Of a DNA stretch of 47,094 nt, positions 24,127-33,800 are shown piece by piece. The DNA is taken from contig JAPLJO010000078.1 in assembly GCA_026388515.1 (NCBI GenBank), positions 1 through 47,094 on the forward strand, in the 5' to 3' direction. A program made the position numbers and the translations under genes. This stretch comes from Deltaproteobacteria bacterium. Lineage in GTDB: Bacteria; Desulfobacterota; Syntrophia; Syntrophales; UBA2210. The notes beneath the pieces are model-generated. The model made no database searches. It saw only the letters and a program-made list of their open reading frames with translations, and was not told the origin of the DNA. The first letter of the stretch is position 1; each line of letters starts with the position of its first letter.

Positions 24127-25149
24127 ATGACACAGACATTCCCCTTATCCCGTGATGCGGCAAACCGGGTCCGCTACCGCCCGGGCCCGGGAAGAGGCCA
24201 CTACGAAAGCTACTTCATCCGCGCGAATCACCCGGACGAACCCCTCGCCTTCTGGATACGCTATACCATCTTCAATCCCGCGAACCCCGAAGGCCGCCCT
24301 CTCGGGGAAATCTGGGCAACCTTTTTCGACGGGCGCAACGGCATTCACGTTTCAGTCAAAAACGAGCTTCCCCTGTCCTCATGCGTCTTCGGCACCGGTG
24401 AACTCCGCGTAAAGGTCGGTGATACCGCACTGGATGGCCGCACCGCACAGGGAACGGCGCATTCGAGCGGAAATACCATCGGCTGGAACCTTGCCTATGC
24501 CGGCGATTCACCGCCGCTTCTTCTCCTACCGCCGGAAAAATACGAAGCGGGATTCCCGAAGGCGAAGAGCCTCGTCTCACTTCCCATGGCCGTATTCAGC
24601 GGAACCATGACCGTCAACGGCATCACCGTACCGGTGGACCGATGGGTGGGGAGCCAGAATCATAACTGGGGCGTGAAACACACCGATCACTACGCCTGGG
24701 GACAGGTGGCAGGTTTTGACGGACACCCCGGGAGCTTTCTCGAGATCATTACGGCACGCCTCAGAATAGGCCCTTTCTGGACACCTTTCATGACGATCAT
24801 GGTACTGCGCCACCGCGGCGGCGAATACGCCCTCAACACGGTTTTGCAGGGTCTTCGGGCGGACGGCGCCTTTTCATACTTTCACTGGGATTTCGCCTCG
24901 AAGCGCAGGGACATTTCGATTGAAGGAACCCTGGAGGCATCACGGGATGACTTCGTGGGGCTCACCTACTACAATCCGCCCGGAGGGGTGAAATACTGTC
25001 TGAATACAAAAATCGCCTCGTGCAGGCTCCGCGTCGCCGCCGGTCGTGACGCGCATGATATACCGCCCGAGGTGCTTGAGACACGCTCACGGGCTGCCTT
25101 CGAGATACTGACGGACGACCGCGCCCACGGCGTCAGGATGCACGTGTAA
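24127..25149 (+). CDS. Lipocalin-like (AttH/CrtC/Svf1-type) protein, function unknown
   Basis: A 340-residue protein without signal peptide or membrane segment. Aromatic beta-strand-rich sequence such as GRGHYESYFIRANHPDEPLA, AFWIRYTIFNP and SQNHNWGVKHTDHYAWGQVA resembles the two-barrel lipocalin-like folds of AttH, carotenoid hydratase CrtC and Svf1. In those families the His/Trp-rich NHNWG-type segment lines the hydrophobic pocket. The assignment is by pattern only and I do not recognise a specific function. It heads a likely operon with an unknown protein, a thiolase-like protein and a DUF35 protein, so a hydrophobic or CoA-linked substrate is plausible. Confidence 0.6.
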   Translation: MTQTFPLSRDAANRVRYRPGPGRGHYESYFIRANHPDEPLAFWIRYTIFNPANPEGRPLGEIWATFFDGRNGIHVSVKNELPLSSCVFGTGELRVKVGDTALDGRTAQGTAHSSGNTIGWNLAYAGDSPPLLLLPPEKYEAGFPKAKSLVSLPMAVFSGTMTVNGITVPVDRWVGSQNHNWGVKHTDHYAWGQVAGFDGHPGSFLEIITARLRIGPFWTPFMTIMVLRHRGGEYALNTVLQGLRADGAFSYFHWDFASKRRDISIEGTLEASRDDFVGLTYYNPPGGVKYCLNTKIASCRLRVAAGRDAHDIPPEVLETRSRAAFEILTDDRAHGVRMHV

Positions 25150-25179
25150 AAAAAGATATACCGGGAGGGCACTGCTTCC

Positions 25180-25557
25180 ATGGTACAGGAGAAATATCCC
25201 CTCGCCCAGTTCCGGCATATCGTCGAGAGAGTCGATCAGGGCTCGCTTCTCCATAGAAGCCGCCACTGGATCGGCAACGACGATACCGATCGGAACTACC
25301 TGATCACGCTTCCCCGCGACGAGGACCCCATTTACGTGGAACTCTCGTGGAAACGCACCGCGGAGGCGCGTCCCGAATTCGTGGGAATTTTCAAATTTTT
25401 CATCGCCGCCCTGTTGTCCGAAAACTACATACGGCAGTGCGGTGCCGGAAACGTCCGCCTGCGCATTGTCCATTGCCCCGATGGTGTGCTTTATATCCAG
25501 ACAAAGTCCGGGAAGCCGGCGCTCGCAATCGGGGAGTTGCGGGCCATCACACGGTAA
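25180..25557 (+). CDS. Hypothetical protein
   Basis: A 125-residue protein I do not recognise. The start at ATG 25180 has GGGAGGG upstream. It is mixed alpha/beta by eye with no signal peptide or metal-binding cluster; notable segments are DDTDRNYLITLPRDEDPIYV and FVGIFKFFIAALLSENYI. It lies 30 bases after the lipocalin-like gene and 78 bases before the thiolase-like gene on the same strand, which suggests a shared transcript. Base composition and codon use look like those of its neighbours, so it is likely real. Confidence 0.7.
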   Translation: MVQEKYPLAQFRHIVERVDQGSLLHRSRHWIGNDDTDRNYLITLPRDEDPIYVELSWKRTAEARPEFVGIFKFFIAALLSENYIRQCGAGNVRLRIVHCPDGVLYIQTKSGKPALAIGELRAITR

Positions 25558-25635
25558 TGCCTCCATGGCCGGGGTATGCCGCCGGAGCGCAAAAGACTTC
25601 AGGAATCAACGTGCCGTTCATGAAAGGAACCCCGC

Positions 25636-26799
25636 ATGATACAACGTGATGCATATGCCGTCGTAGGGGTGGGATACACGCCGCAGGGACGGGTTCCCGG
25701 ACGGACGTCCCAGAGCTTTCACGTGGAGGCGTGTGTGAACGCCATCAATGACGCGGGACTCACGAAAAAAGACATCGACGGGCTCATCTGCTACCGTCAC
25801 TTTCCCCGGTCCGGTGACGAGCCTGATGTCACGCCCTATCGTGTGGCGGAGCAATTAGGCATTTCGCCGGCATATATGAGCCAGGACGCCAACTGATCGA
25901 GGAGTCACCTCCTGCACGCCGTGGGCGCGCTCGAATCAGGGGAATGCCGCTATGTGATGCTGTCCTACGGTCATAGTGCGCTCTCGAGCGACGGCATGCT
26001 GAGAATGCTCGGCGAGTTCGAGGTGGAAGACATGGTCTTCGGGCACTTCGGAGCCGCCGCGGCGTATGCGCTGGCGGCGCGGCGTGCCATGCACGTGTAC
26101 CGCACCGGTCCCGGCACCTGGCAGCATATCGCCATAGGCCAGCGCAGATGGGCGAATCTCAACCCCCGGGCCATGATGTACGACCGCCCCATGAGTGCGG
26201 AAGAATATTTCAATGCGCGGTGGCACGTAGAACCCTTCCGCTCTCCCGACAACTGCCTGATTACCGACGGCGGCCGCGCCTGCATCATCACCACGGCGGA
26301 ACGGGCCCGTGACCTCCGGCACCGACCCGCCCTTGTCATGGGCATGGGTCACGATCACCCCGCCCGCAGTGTGTACCGCACCCTCGATTTCACCGGTGGG
26401 ACAGGCGCAAAAAAAGCGGGCGAAAAGGCACTCGCCATGGCCGGCATCACCCTCGGTGATATTGATGCCTGCGAAATTTACGACTGTTTTACATACACCG
26501 TGGAACTCACACTGCAGGACTACGGCTTTTTCGGACCCGGCGAAGGCGAAGACTGGTTCCGGGACGGCGCCACGGAACCGGGAGGCAGGATGCCCGTGAA
26601 CACATCGGGCGGGCTCCTCTCCGAGGCATACTTCATGGGGCTCACCCCCTTCACCGAGGCGGTCATGCAGCTTATGGGACGATGCGGCGAGAGACAGCTT
26701 GGGCCGGCAACCCGCACGAAAGACCCTGAAATCATACTCTGCAGCGACAACGGCGGGATATTTCAGAGTCACGCCTGCTATATCCTGAGGAGGCCATGA
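25636..26799 (+). CDS. Thiolase-superfamily (SCP2/Ltp-like) protein interrupted by in-frame TGA; nonsense mutation or selenocysteine
   Basis: One reading frame spans 387 codons and is broken only by TGA at 25894-25896 (codon 87). Before it lie AVVGVGYTPQGRVPGRTSQ and INDAGLTKKDIDGLICYRH, a thiolase N-terminus. After it, SRSHLLHAVGALESGECRYV continues directly. The end has DACEIYDCFTYTVELTLQ and NTSGGLLSEAYFMGLTPFTEA, the pattern of SCP2/Ltp-type thiolase-like proteins that work with DUF35 partners, and a DUF35 gene follows. The TGA falls in the loop that carries the nucleophilic Cys in true thiolases, though an ungapped alignment puts it two residues off. Cys-to-TGA could mean selenocysteine, or simply a point mutation. 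The downstream piece alone (GTG 25921) would lack the first half-domain. Confidence 0.75.
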
Positions 26800-26803
26800 C
26801 GGC

Positions 26804-27214
26804 ATGAGCGAGGAGAAGCCGACACCTGTAATCAATGCCGATACCCGTCCCTTCTGGGAGGCCTGCCGTAACCGAATTCTGAAATTCCAGAAATGCCGGG
26901 CCTGTGGCCATGTGCGCTGGCCCGCCGCATATCTGTGTCCGGAATGCCACTCACTCGACACTCTGTGGGTCCCCGTAAGCGGGAAGGGAACGGTCTTTTC
27001 CTACGTGGTCTATCACGTGGCGTATCACCCGGGATTTCTTTCCGATGTCCCCTATGTGGTCGCTCTGGTGGACCTCGATGAGGGACCCCGCTTTCTTTCC
27101 AATATCACGGGCTGTAGTCCCGACGAGGTGTACTGTGACATGCCCGTGGAGGTGGCCTGGGAAGACAGATCGGCGGAGGTAACCCTGCCGAAATTCAGGC
27201 CGCGCGAGGCGTGA
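26804..27214 (+). CDS. Zn-ribbon/OB-fold protein (DUF35 family)
   Basis: A 136-residue protein with an N-terminal rubredoxin-like zinc ribbon, FQKCRACGHVRWPAAYLCPECHS (two C-x2-C pairs), and an OB-fold: VPVSGKGTVFSYVVYHVAYH then PYVVALVDLDEGPRFLSNI. DUF35 proteins form complexes with thiolases or thiolase-like aldolases and bind the CoA-linked substrate, as known for the archaeal thiolase/HMG-CoA synthase complex and for Ltp2 of steroid side-chain degradation. It starts five bases after the thiolase-like gene with AGGAGG upstream. Its presence as an intact gene is indirect evidence that the neighbour is, or recently was, functional. Confidence 0.92.
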   Translation: MSEEKPTPVINADTRPFWEACRNRILKFQKCRACGHVRWPAAYLCPECHSLDTLWVPVSGKGTVFSYVVYHVAYHPGFLSDVPYVVALVDLDEGPRFLSNITGCSPDEVYCDMPVEVAWEDRSAEVTLPKFRPREA

Positions 27215-27303
27215 CCGGCGAAAAGACATAGGGACAGTGTGTTCATTGAATGAAACCGTACACACGTCGCGTGTAACTTCAGATATGCCACAGGAGGTAT
27301 CCC

Positions 27304-28116
27304 ATGTTCGAAAAAGAAATCCGTGAGGCCGCATCAATTCTCTCGAAATCTACACGCGCGTCCGCTTCATGCGGCGCCGGGGTTTCGGCGGAGAGCGGCA
27401 TTGCAACGTTCCGTGACGCCGGGGGAATATGGGATCGTATCGACCCTGCCGAGGTCGGGACCCCTTCGGGGCTTATCAACACCCTTGAACGTGAAGCACC
27501 AAAACTCGTACCACTTTTCATCGAGATACTGGACTCCTTCGAAAGCGCCGAACCGAACCCGGGGCACCGTGCACTCGCCGACCTCGAAGCCATGGGCATC
27601 CTCAAGACCGTCATCACCCAGAACGCCGACAATCTCCATCAGGAAGCCGGCACTACCGATGTCATCGAAGTGCACGGCAATCTCTTCAGGATGAAGTGTC
27701 TCGCCTGTGAGAGTATCAGGAAATATGAACGCAAGCCGCTCATCAGGGAAGTAAAGGAGAGGATGGCGGGACTCAACTCGTTCAACCTGACGGCACTGGC
27801 CTCGCTGGCGCCGCGATGTGACGGCTGCGGATTCATGATGCGGCCCGACGTGGTCATGTTCACCGAACCGGTGCAGGACCTTCCACGCGCCTTTGCCGTG
27901 GCGGCAGGCTGCGATGTCATGCTCGTGCTCGGTACATCCGGTGTGGTCTATCCTGCGGCGTATCTGCCTCGCGAGGCAAAAAAATCCGGTGCCGCCATTA
28001 TTGTGATCAATCCCACGGAAAATCCTTTCGAATCGGTGACCGATATATACATTCCCATGAAGACGGGTGAAGTGCTGCCTGCCATTGTGAAAATGATCAG
28101 GGAGAAGGCGGTCTGA
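27304..28116 (+). CDS. Sir2-family NAD-dependent protein deacylase
   Basis: A sirtuin of 270 residues that removes acyl groups from lysine using NAD+. NAD-binding motifs are CGAGVSAESGIATFRDAGG and TQNADNLHQEAG. The catalytic His is in EVHGNLFRMKC, and zinc is bound by C-x2-C pairs in CLACES and RCDGCG. The late motif VLGTSGVVYPAAYLP is typical. A strong AGGAGG lies about seven bases before the ATG. It sits directly upstream of the AddB-like gene; the two probably share a transcript, but a functional tie is not shown. Confidence 0.93.
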   Translation: MFEKEIREAASILSKSTRASASCGAGVSAESGIATFRDAGGIWDRIDPAEVGTPSGLINTLEREAPKLVPLFIEILDSFESAEPNPGHRALADLEAMGILKTVITQNADNLHQEAGTTDVIEVHGNLFRMKCLACESIRKYERKPLIREVKERMAGLNSFNLTALASLAPRCDGCGFMMRPDVVMFTEPVQDLPRAFAVAAGCDVMLVLGTSGVVYPAAYLPREAKKSGAAIIVINPTENPFESVTDIYIPMKTGEVLPAIVKMIREKAV

Positions 28117-30819
28117 TTGCATGACCACCGTATGTGCGGCGAAATGGTGAAACGATCCCTTCACCTCACCTCAACGGGGCGCCTTGCCCGCAGGCTGCGG
28201 GTCCGCCTGCGCCCGGCTGACGGCTCTCCCGGATGGGAACCCCCGGGGATTCTCACCCTGAATGCGTGGTGTGAAAATGCCTGGACGGGTGCATGGCAGG
28301 AAACCGCACCCGCCCCCGAACTTGTGCGGATGAACCTCTGGCGGCGGATTATGGATTCAATGCCGCCGCCCGAATCGCTTCACACCGACCTCTCGCTTTG
28401 CAGGCTGCTGGATGAAACCTTCGAAACGCTGATACGCCACCGCCTCGACCCCCTCTCGGGGGCTCCCTCCACCTCACTCGTGGACTGGAGACGCGAGATC
28501 AGCCGTACTTTCAGGGGCCGGCTTGCCGTGCAGTCCTTCTTCCACCCGTCGGAACTCCCCCTGAAGGTCGCCGATCTATTATCCAGAAAGCTGATTCCAT
28601 GCCCGGAGATGATTGTGCTTCACGGGTTCGAAGCGCCCGCCCCCATCGAGCAGGATCTTTTCGCGTTCCTCGGGTCGATTGCCTCAGTCCGGCATGGTGA
28701 AGAACCGTCCTTCGGCGAGAGCCGGGCGGAAGCCTTCGCCCTTCCATCAAGAGACCAGGAAGTGAAATATCTCGTTTCGCGTCTGGCCGACGACGCCCGA
28801 TCGATCCCGCTTCACCGCATCGGTGTCATTGTTCCCGTTCTGGATGATTACAAAGCCATGATCGAACGGGACATGAAGGATGTCATGGGCGATAACCCGC
28901 CCGCGGGATTCCAGTGGTACAACATCACCCGCGGCGTCCCCGTCAGTGAAACCGCACTCGTCCGGGCTGCGTTTCTTCCCCTGCGGCTCGCCCTCGAGGG
29001 TCAGCCGCGGGAGCTCCTTACCGCCCTTATCTGCTCACCCTATTATGGATGCTGGGCAGGCAGGCGCCACGAGTTCGCCCGGGCGGACCGGGTATGGCGG
29101 GAACGCGGGGCTGAACGGGGCGTGCGCCTCATGTACCGGATGCTCAGAAGGGTGAACCCTTCGCTCCACGACGATCTCACCACGGTGGATCAGGGTCTCG
29201 TCCTTCGCTTCTGCGGCATGAACTTCAGGGAAAAGAGGCCTGGGCGTCACTGGATTTCCTCTCTCCTCGAACTCTGGGATGGCCTCGGATTTCCCGTACT
29301 TTCCGACGAAAAAGATCACGTTGACAGGCGGCACCTCGAAGAAATCGTCCATGACATGAGAAGGTATCTCGGCGGGACCATGATGGATGGGTATGAATTC
29401 CACGCCTGGTTCGTCCACGAGGCAGGCATAAAGACCGCACAGATACGCGCATCCGAAGAAGCGGGCATCCAGATCATGGGTATGATCGAATCGCGCGACA
29501 TCGATTTCGAAAAGATATATCTGATGGATATGAACGACCGGTCGCTTCCCCAGCCTGCGCGTCCGCTTCCCCTTCTCGATTCTCCGGAACGGCGGCATAT
29601 CCAGGGCGGCACCGCCGAAAGCCAGTACCGGTTCGCACGGACCATGTTCGATCGCATTACCCGTCAGGCCCCCCATATCGTCCTTCTGCGGGCGGAGCAG
29701 GACGGCACGACGCCTCTCTCACCCTCACCGTTCTGGCCGAAGTCATACGCAACCGTCTCCCTCGACCTCTGGAATGAACCGGATCCCATGTGGCTTCGGG
29801 CGTCCTGGCTTTCCGGCGCCTTCCAGGGCCTTGCCCGGAGGGAAGACAGTGCCTTTTCCGGAAAGACGTCCGGCGTGGATGGTGATGCGATAGATGATAC
29901 TTCCGCGCATCGGTCCGTCCTCTCGCCGGCACGACTCAAGACCGCCCTTACCTGCCCTTACATGTATTTCGCCGGAGAGGTGCTGGGTATAGAGCCGCTC
30001 GAAGAATTCCGATCCCCCGTCGCCCCGAAGGAACGGGGTCTCCGGCTTCATCGCGTGCTCGCATCATTTACAAAAGAGTTGCGGGAACGCGATATCAGCC
30101 CCGACGAAGACGCCGACGCGGCGATACAGCTCCTCGACAAGTGTATCGGCAACGAACTCGCGGACGTTGCCGGAGATCCCGGCTGGCAGGTGGAACGGGA
30201 GCGCTGGCTGGATACAGGCATATCCCGTGCTCCGGGGCTGCTGCGCGCCTGGCTTGACGAAGAGGCGGCATGGCGGCGTCACGGATGGCGGACGCTCGCC
30301 GAAGAGGCGGCATTCGAGGAACTTTCGCTTACGGAATGGCCCTTTTCCGTACGGGGAAGAATCGACCGTATCGACGGCAGAGCAGACGGGTCTTTTCATC
30401 TCTGGGATTACAAGACGGGCCGCGTCCCCGCATCGGGAAGCGTGCTTAATGATTTTTCCGAGCCCCAGCTTCCTCTCTATCTGCTCGCACTGAAGTCGGG
30501 ACTGTTCGCCGGCATACCCGAGAGCGATGGGCCTCTCTTCGCAGGCTACGTGAAAATGAGTTCCCTGAAGGATCTGAAGCGGACGTCCCTTGACATCACT
30601 GAATCACATCTCGAGAACTGGAAGAGGATTATCGCCGCGCTCGGCACGCTCCTCCGGCATGGCACCTTTCCGGCACGGCCCTACCCTCTGTCGAAGGTCA
30701 CGCAGAGGGTGGCGGAAGAGGCCTGCGTGACATGTCCATTCATCACTCTCTGCGTGCGCGGCCTGAAACCGAAATCCCATGAAGAGGAATCCCATGACGG
30801 GACAGATGCTGAAGGATGA
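28117..30819 (+). CDS. AddB-like DNA repair protein (PD-(D/E)xK nuclease)
   Basis: A 900-residue protein matching, in length and layout, the proteobacterial AddB-like repair family (TIGR03623 type). The N-terminal two-thirds is an inactive helicase-like region without a Walker A motif. The C-terminal nuclease has TALTCPYMYFAGEVLGIEP (about 611), LWDYKTGRVP (about 762, D-Y-K) and CVTCPFITLC (870-879), so four Cys could bind the [4Fe-4S] cluster seen in AddB. It starts at TTG 28117, abutting the sirtuin stop, with AGGGAGAAGG nine bases upstream; ATG at 28132 or 28144 are alternatives. It overlaps the AddA-like gene, its presumed partner in end resection. Confidence 0.88.
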   Translation: MHDHRMCGEMVKRSLHLTSTGRLARRLRVRLRPADGSPGWEPPGILTLNAWCENAWTGAWQETAPAPELVRMNLWRRIMDSMPPPESLHTDLSLCRLLDETFETLIRHRLDPLSGAPSTSLVDWRREISRTFRGRLAVQSFFHPSELPLKVADLLSRKLIPCPEMIVLHGFEAPAPIEQDLFAFLGSIASVRHGEEPSFGESRAEAFALPSRDQEVKYLVSRLADDARSIPLHRIGVIVPVLDDYKAMIERDMKDVMGDNPPAGFQWYNITRGVPVSETALVRAAFLPLRLALEGQPRELLTALICSPYYGCWAGRRHEFARADRVWRERGAERGVRLMYRMLRRVNPSLHDDLTTVDQGLVLRFCGMNFREKRPGRHWISSLLELWDGLGFPVLSDEKDHVDRRHLEEIVHDMRRYLGGTMMDGYEFHAWFVHEAGIKTAQIRASEEAGIQIMGMIESRDIDFEKIYLMDMNDRSLPQPARPLPLLDSPERRHIQGGTAESQYRFARTMFDRITRQAPHIVLLRAEQDGTTPLSPSPFWPKSYATVSLDLWNEPDPMWLRASWLSGAFQGLARREDSAFSGKTSGVDGDAIDDTSAHRSVLSPARLKTALTCPYMYFAGEVLGIEPLEEFRSPVAPKERGLRLHRVLASFTKELRERDISPDEDADAAIQLLDKCIGNELADVAGDPGWQVERERWLDTGISRAPGLLRAWLDEEAAWRRHGWRTLAEEAAFEELSLTEWPFSVRGRIDRIDGRADGSFHLWDYKTGRVPASGSVLNDFSEPQLPLYLLALKSGLFAGIPESDGPLFAGYVKMSSLKDLKRTSLDITESHLENWKRIIAALGTLLRHGTFPARPYPLSKVTQRVAEEACVTCPFITLCVRGLKPKSHEEESHDGTDAEG

Positions 30820-33800
30820 AAAGGAGCGGAAGGCCGCACTTGGCACCGGCAGGTCCTTTCATATAGAGGCGCCGGCAGGTTCGGGCAAGACGCTCCTCCT
30901 CACACGGCGCTTCGTGGCACTGCTTGGAGAAGTGCGCCATCCCCGTGAGATCCTCGCCCTCACCTTTACGGATAAGGCGGCGGGTGAGATGCGGAACCGC
31001 ATCCTCCACTATCTCAGGCAGGCACTGGCAAAGGAGCCGCCTGCATGCGATGAAGAGGCGGAAATCCTAGCATCGGCAGAAAAAGCCCTCGCCGCACAGC
31101 ACCGTTACCTGGACACGCTCATGACCTCGGACGGCCTCAATATCATGACATTTCACGGCTTCTGCAACTATCTCATCAGGAGGGCCCCCGTCGAAGCAGG
31201 CGTCTCTCCGGATGTGCAGGTCATCGACGAAACAGCGCAGCCGCTTCTCATTGAAGAGGCGCTTCAACGGACCATGGATGACCTTTTCACAAAACCGCGC
31301 GATGATGAACGGCGGCTCGCCTTCGAGCGCCGTCTGCTTCATCACAACAACAACTGGCAGAGCATCAGCGAAGAGATGCGGTCCATTGTGAAAGGACGGC
31401 ACCGCATCGGGGACCTCGTCGCCATCGTGCAGTCGGCCGGCGGTATCAGAGTTCCGTCACTCGGCGCCGTACTCGGGGAGCGCCTCCGGCGGTATATCGA
31501 AAACCGGCTGGCGGAGGTCCGGACCGCCTTCAGCGCCAGCCGGATTGGCGCATCCTGGCCTTCCTTCATCGAGCACCTCGCCTCGCGGCATGCTCCCGCC
31601 GCCGGCATGCTCCCGCCTCAGATTCCCGACGCCATGTGGGACGCGCTTCCCACATGGCAGGCCCTCGCCAGCTGCCTCCTCACCACTGCCGGACAGCCGC
31701 GAAAAAAACCCGGGCCGAAGGCAGGTTTCTATTCCGGATTCGGCAGTACGGACTGGGCCGCGATGATTCAGGAGACGGGCGATGAGGCGGCAGCGGTCCT
31801 TCACACCGTGCGGAACCTTCCCCTGCAGACGGACCCCGTCACGGATGAGGAACTCCTTTCTGATTTCATCATATGTGCCGCAGAAGTCGTCAGTGTCTAC
31901 GAAACTCTCTGCCGGGAGCGTTCAGTGATCGATTTTGCGGGGCTGGAAGAGAAGGCGCTCCGGGTACTTGACGAAGCCGGTCCTTCCGAACTCTACCTCT
32001 CGCTGGACCACAGGATCAGGCATCTCCTCATCGATGAATTTCAGGATACCGACAGACGTCAGTGGGAGCTCGTAAAAAAACTCTGTGCGGGGTGGGAACC
32101 GGGTGACGGAAGGACGCTCTTCATTGTGGGAGATCCAAAACAGTCGATCTATGCATTCAGAAACGCCGAAGTACGTCTCTTCACCGAGGCACGGGACGGC
32201 ATTCCCCGTCCGGGAGAAGTTTCCCTTGCACTCGCACCGCTTACGCTCACCACCAACTTCCGCTCATCGGAAACACTCATCGACTGGGTAAATACCCTTT
32301 TCGGAAACCGCGTGATGGCATCCCCCGACAATGATGCCGACGAGGTCGCATTCGGCGCCTCCGTGGCGTGCGGCGAAAAGAAGGAGCGCACCGGCACCCT
32401 GAGTCTCGACCTCTTTGCCGACGACGACAGGGGACACGCGGCGCAGAGCGAGGCGCGATGGCTTGCGCACAAGGTGCGCAGGCTCCTCAATGAAGGAGAG
32501 GGAGGGTTCTCCATCGCCATTCTTCTCTTTACGAGAAACCGGCTTCCCCTCTATCTCACCGCGCTCAAGGATGCGCAGATACCGGTCCAGGTGGAGGAAG
32601 GGCTTCTTCTCGCGGACCGCCCTGAGGTCATGCACCTGCTCCAGATGGCCCGGATGCTTGCCTTCCCCCACGATGACCTCGCCTGGGCATCACTTATCCG
32701 GTCACCCTGGTGCTGGTTCGATGCAAAAACGCTTTTCCACGTGGCATCGTTCCCCGCCGAGAGCTGGTCACGGAAACTGCATCTCGCCGTTGAGACGATC
32801 GAGGAACTCGGGGATCTTCTCCGCGCCGTTGATACGGCACAGAGGAGGGTCGGGCGGGACCATTTCGGTCGCGTGGTGAAGAGGCTGTGGAGTGACTGCG
32901 GCGGCGCTGAGATGACGGCACGGCGATACGGGATGTCCGGTGTGGCCAACTGTATGCGTTTCTTCGAAATCCTCGAACAATGTGAAAAGGGCACGCCGCA
33001 GGAAACGCTCGCCTGCCTTAAATGGATTATGGACACCGCATACGAACCGGTAGACCCCACGACATCGCGATCTCCCGTTCACATGATGACCGTTCACCGG
33101 GCAAAGGGGCTTGAATTCGACTTTGTGTTCCTCCCGTTCATGGACTGGAAGCCCCTCGGAAGCGGGCCCCGCATGCCTCCGCCCTATCTCATAGAACGTC
33201 TTCCCGCGACCAATGGCTCCTACTTTGTTGCCCTGGGTACCGACCGCAGGACGGGACTCACCTCGAAGACATATTCGCTCCTGAAAACCCTGGAGAAGAA
33301 CCGCCGGTGGGGCGAGGCGAAGCGTCTTTTCTACGTGGCGGCGACGCGGGCGAAAAGAGGCCTCTCGATGAGCGCAGCCCTTGCCGCAAAGGAGGGCAAA
33401 ATCGCCATTCCGGACCGAAGCATCCTCCGGTGGGTGACGGACGAATGCGGCTGCGGCGATGCCATTTCAGGAGTAATCGAAAGGCCGGGGAACATGATTT
33501 CAATCGCCCTTAATTCCTCTCTGCCGCCGGCAGATATGAAGCGAACCCCGCACATCAACATCCCGCCGCCCTGCGAAATCGAACCGGAAAGAATTCCCAG
33601 GGAAATCGAAACACCGTCGCTCGCCGCCGACAAAGCCGCGGGCGATGCCGAAGCAACATCCGCAATAGAAGAGACTCTCACCATTGAGCAGCTCAGGGGG
33701 ACGGTAATCCACAGGCTCGTTGCAGCGATGATAACGTGCGGCATTGAGCCGTCCGAGGAAGCGGTTACCCTCGCGCTTGCACGTGAAGGCGTCCCGGCAG

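Noticed and set aside
25936-26961. 341-codon open frame antisense to the thiolase-like gene
   Set aside because: The plus strand carries conserved thiolase and DUF35 motifs; the antisense frame is a composition artefact.
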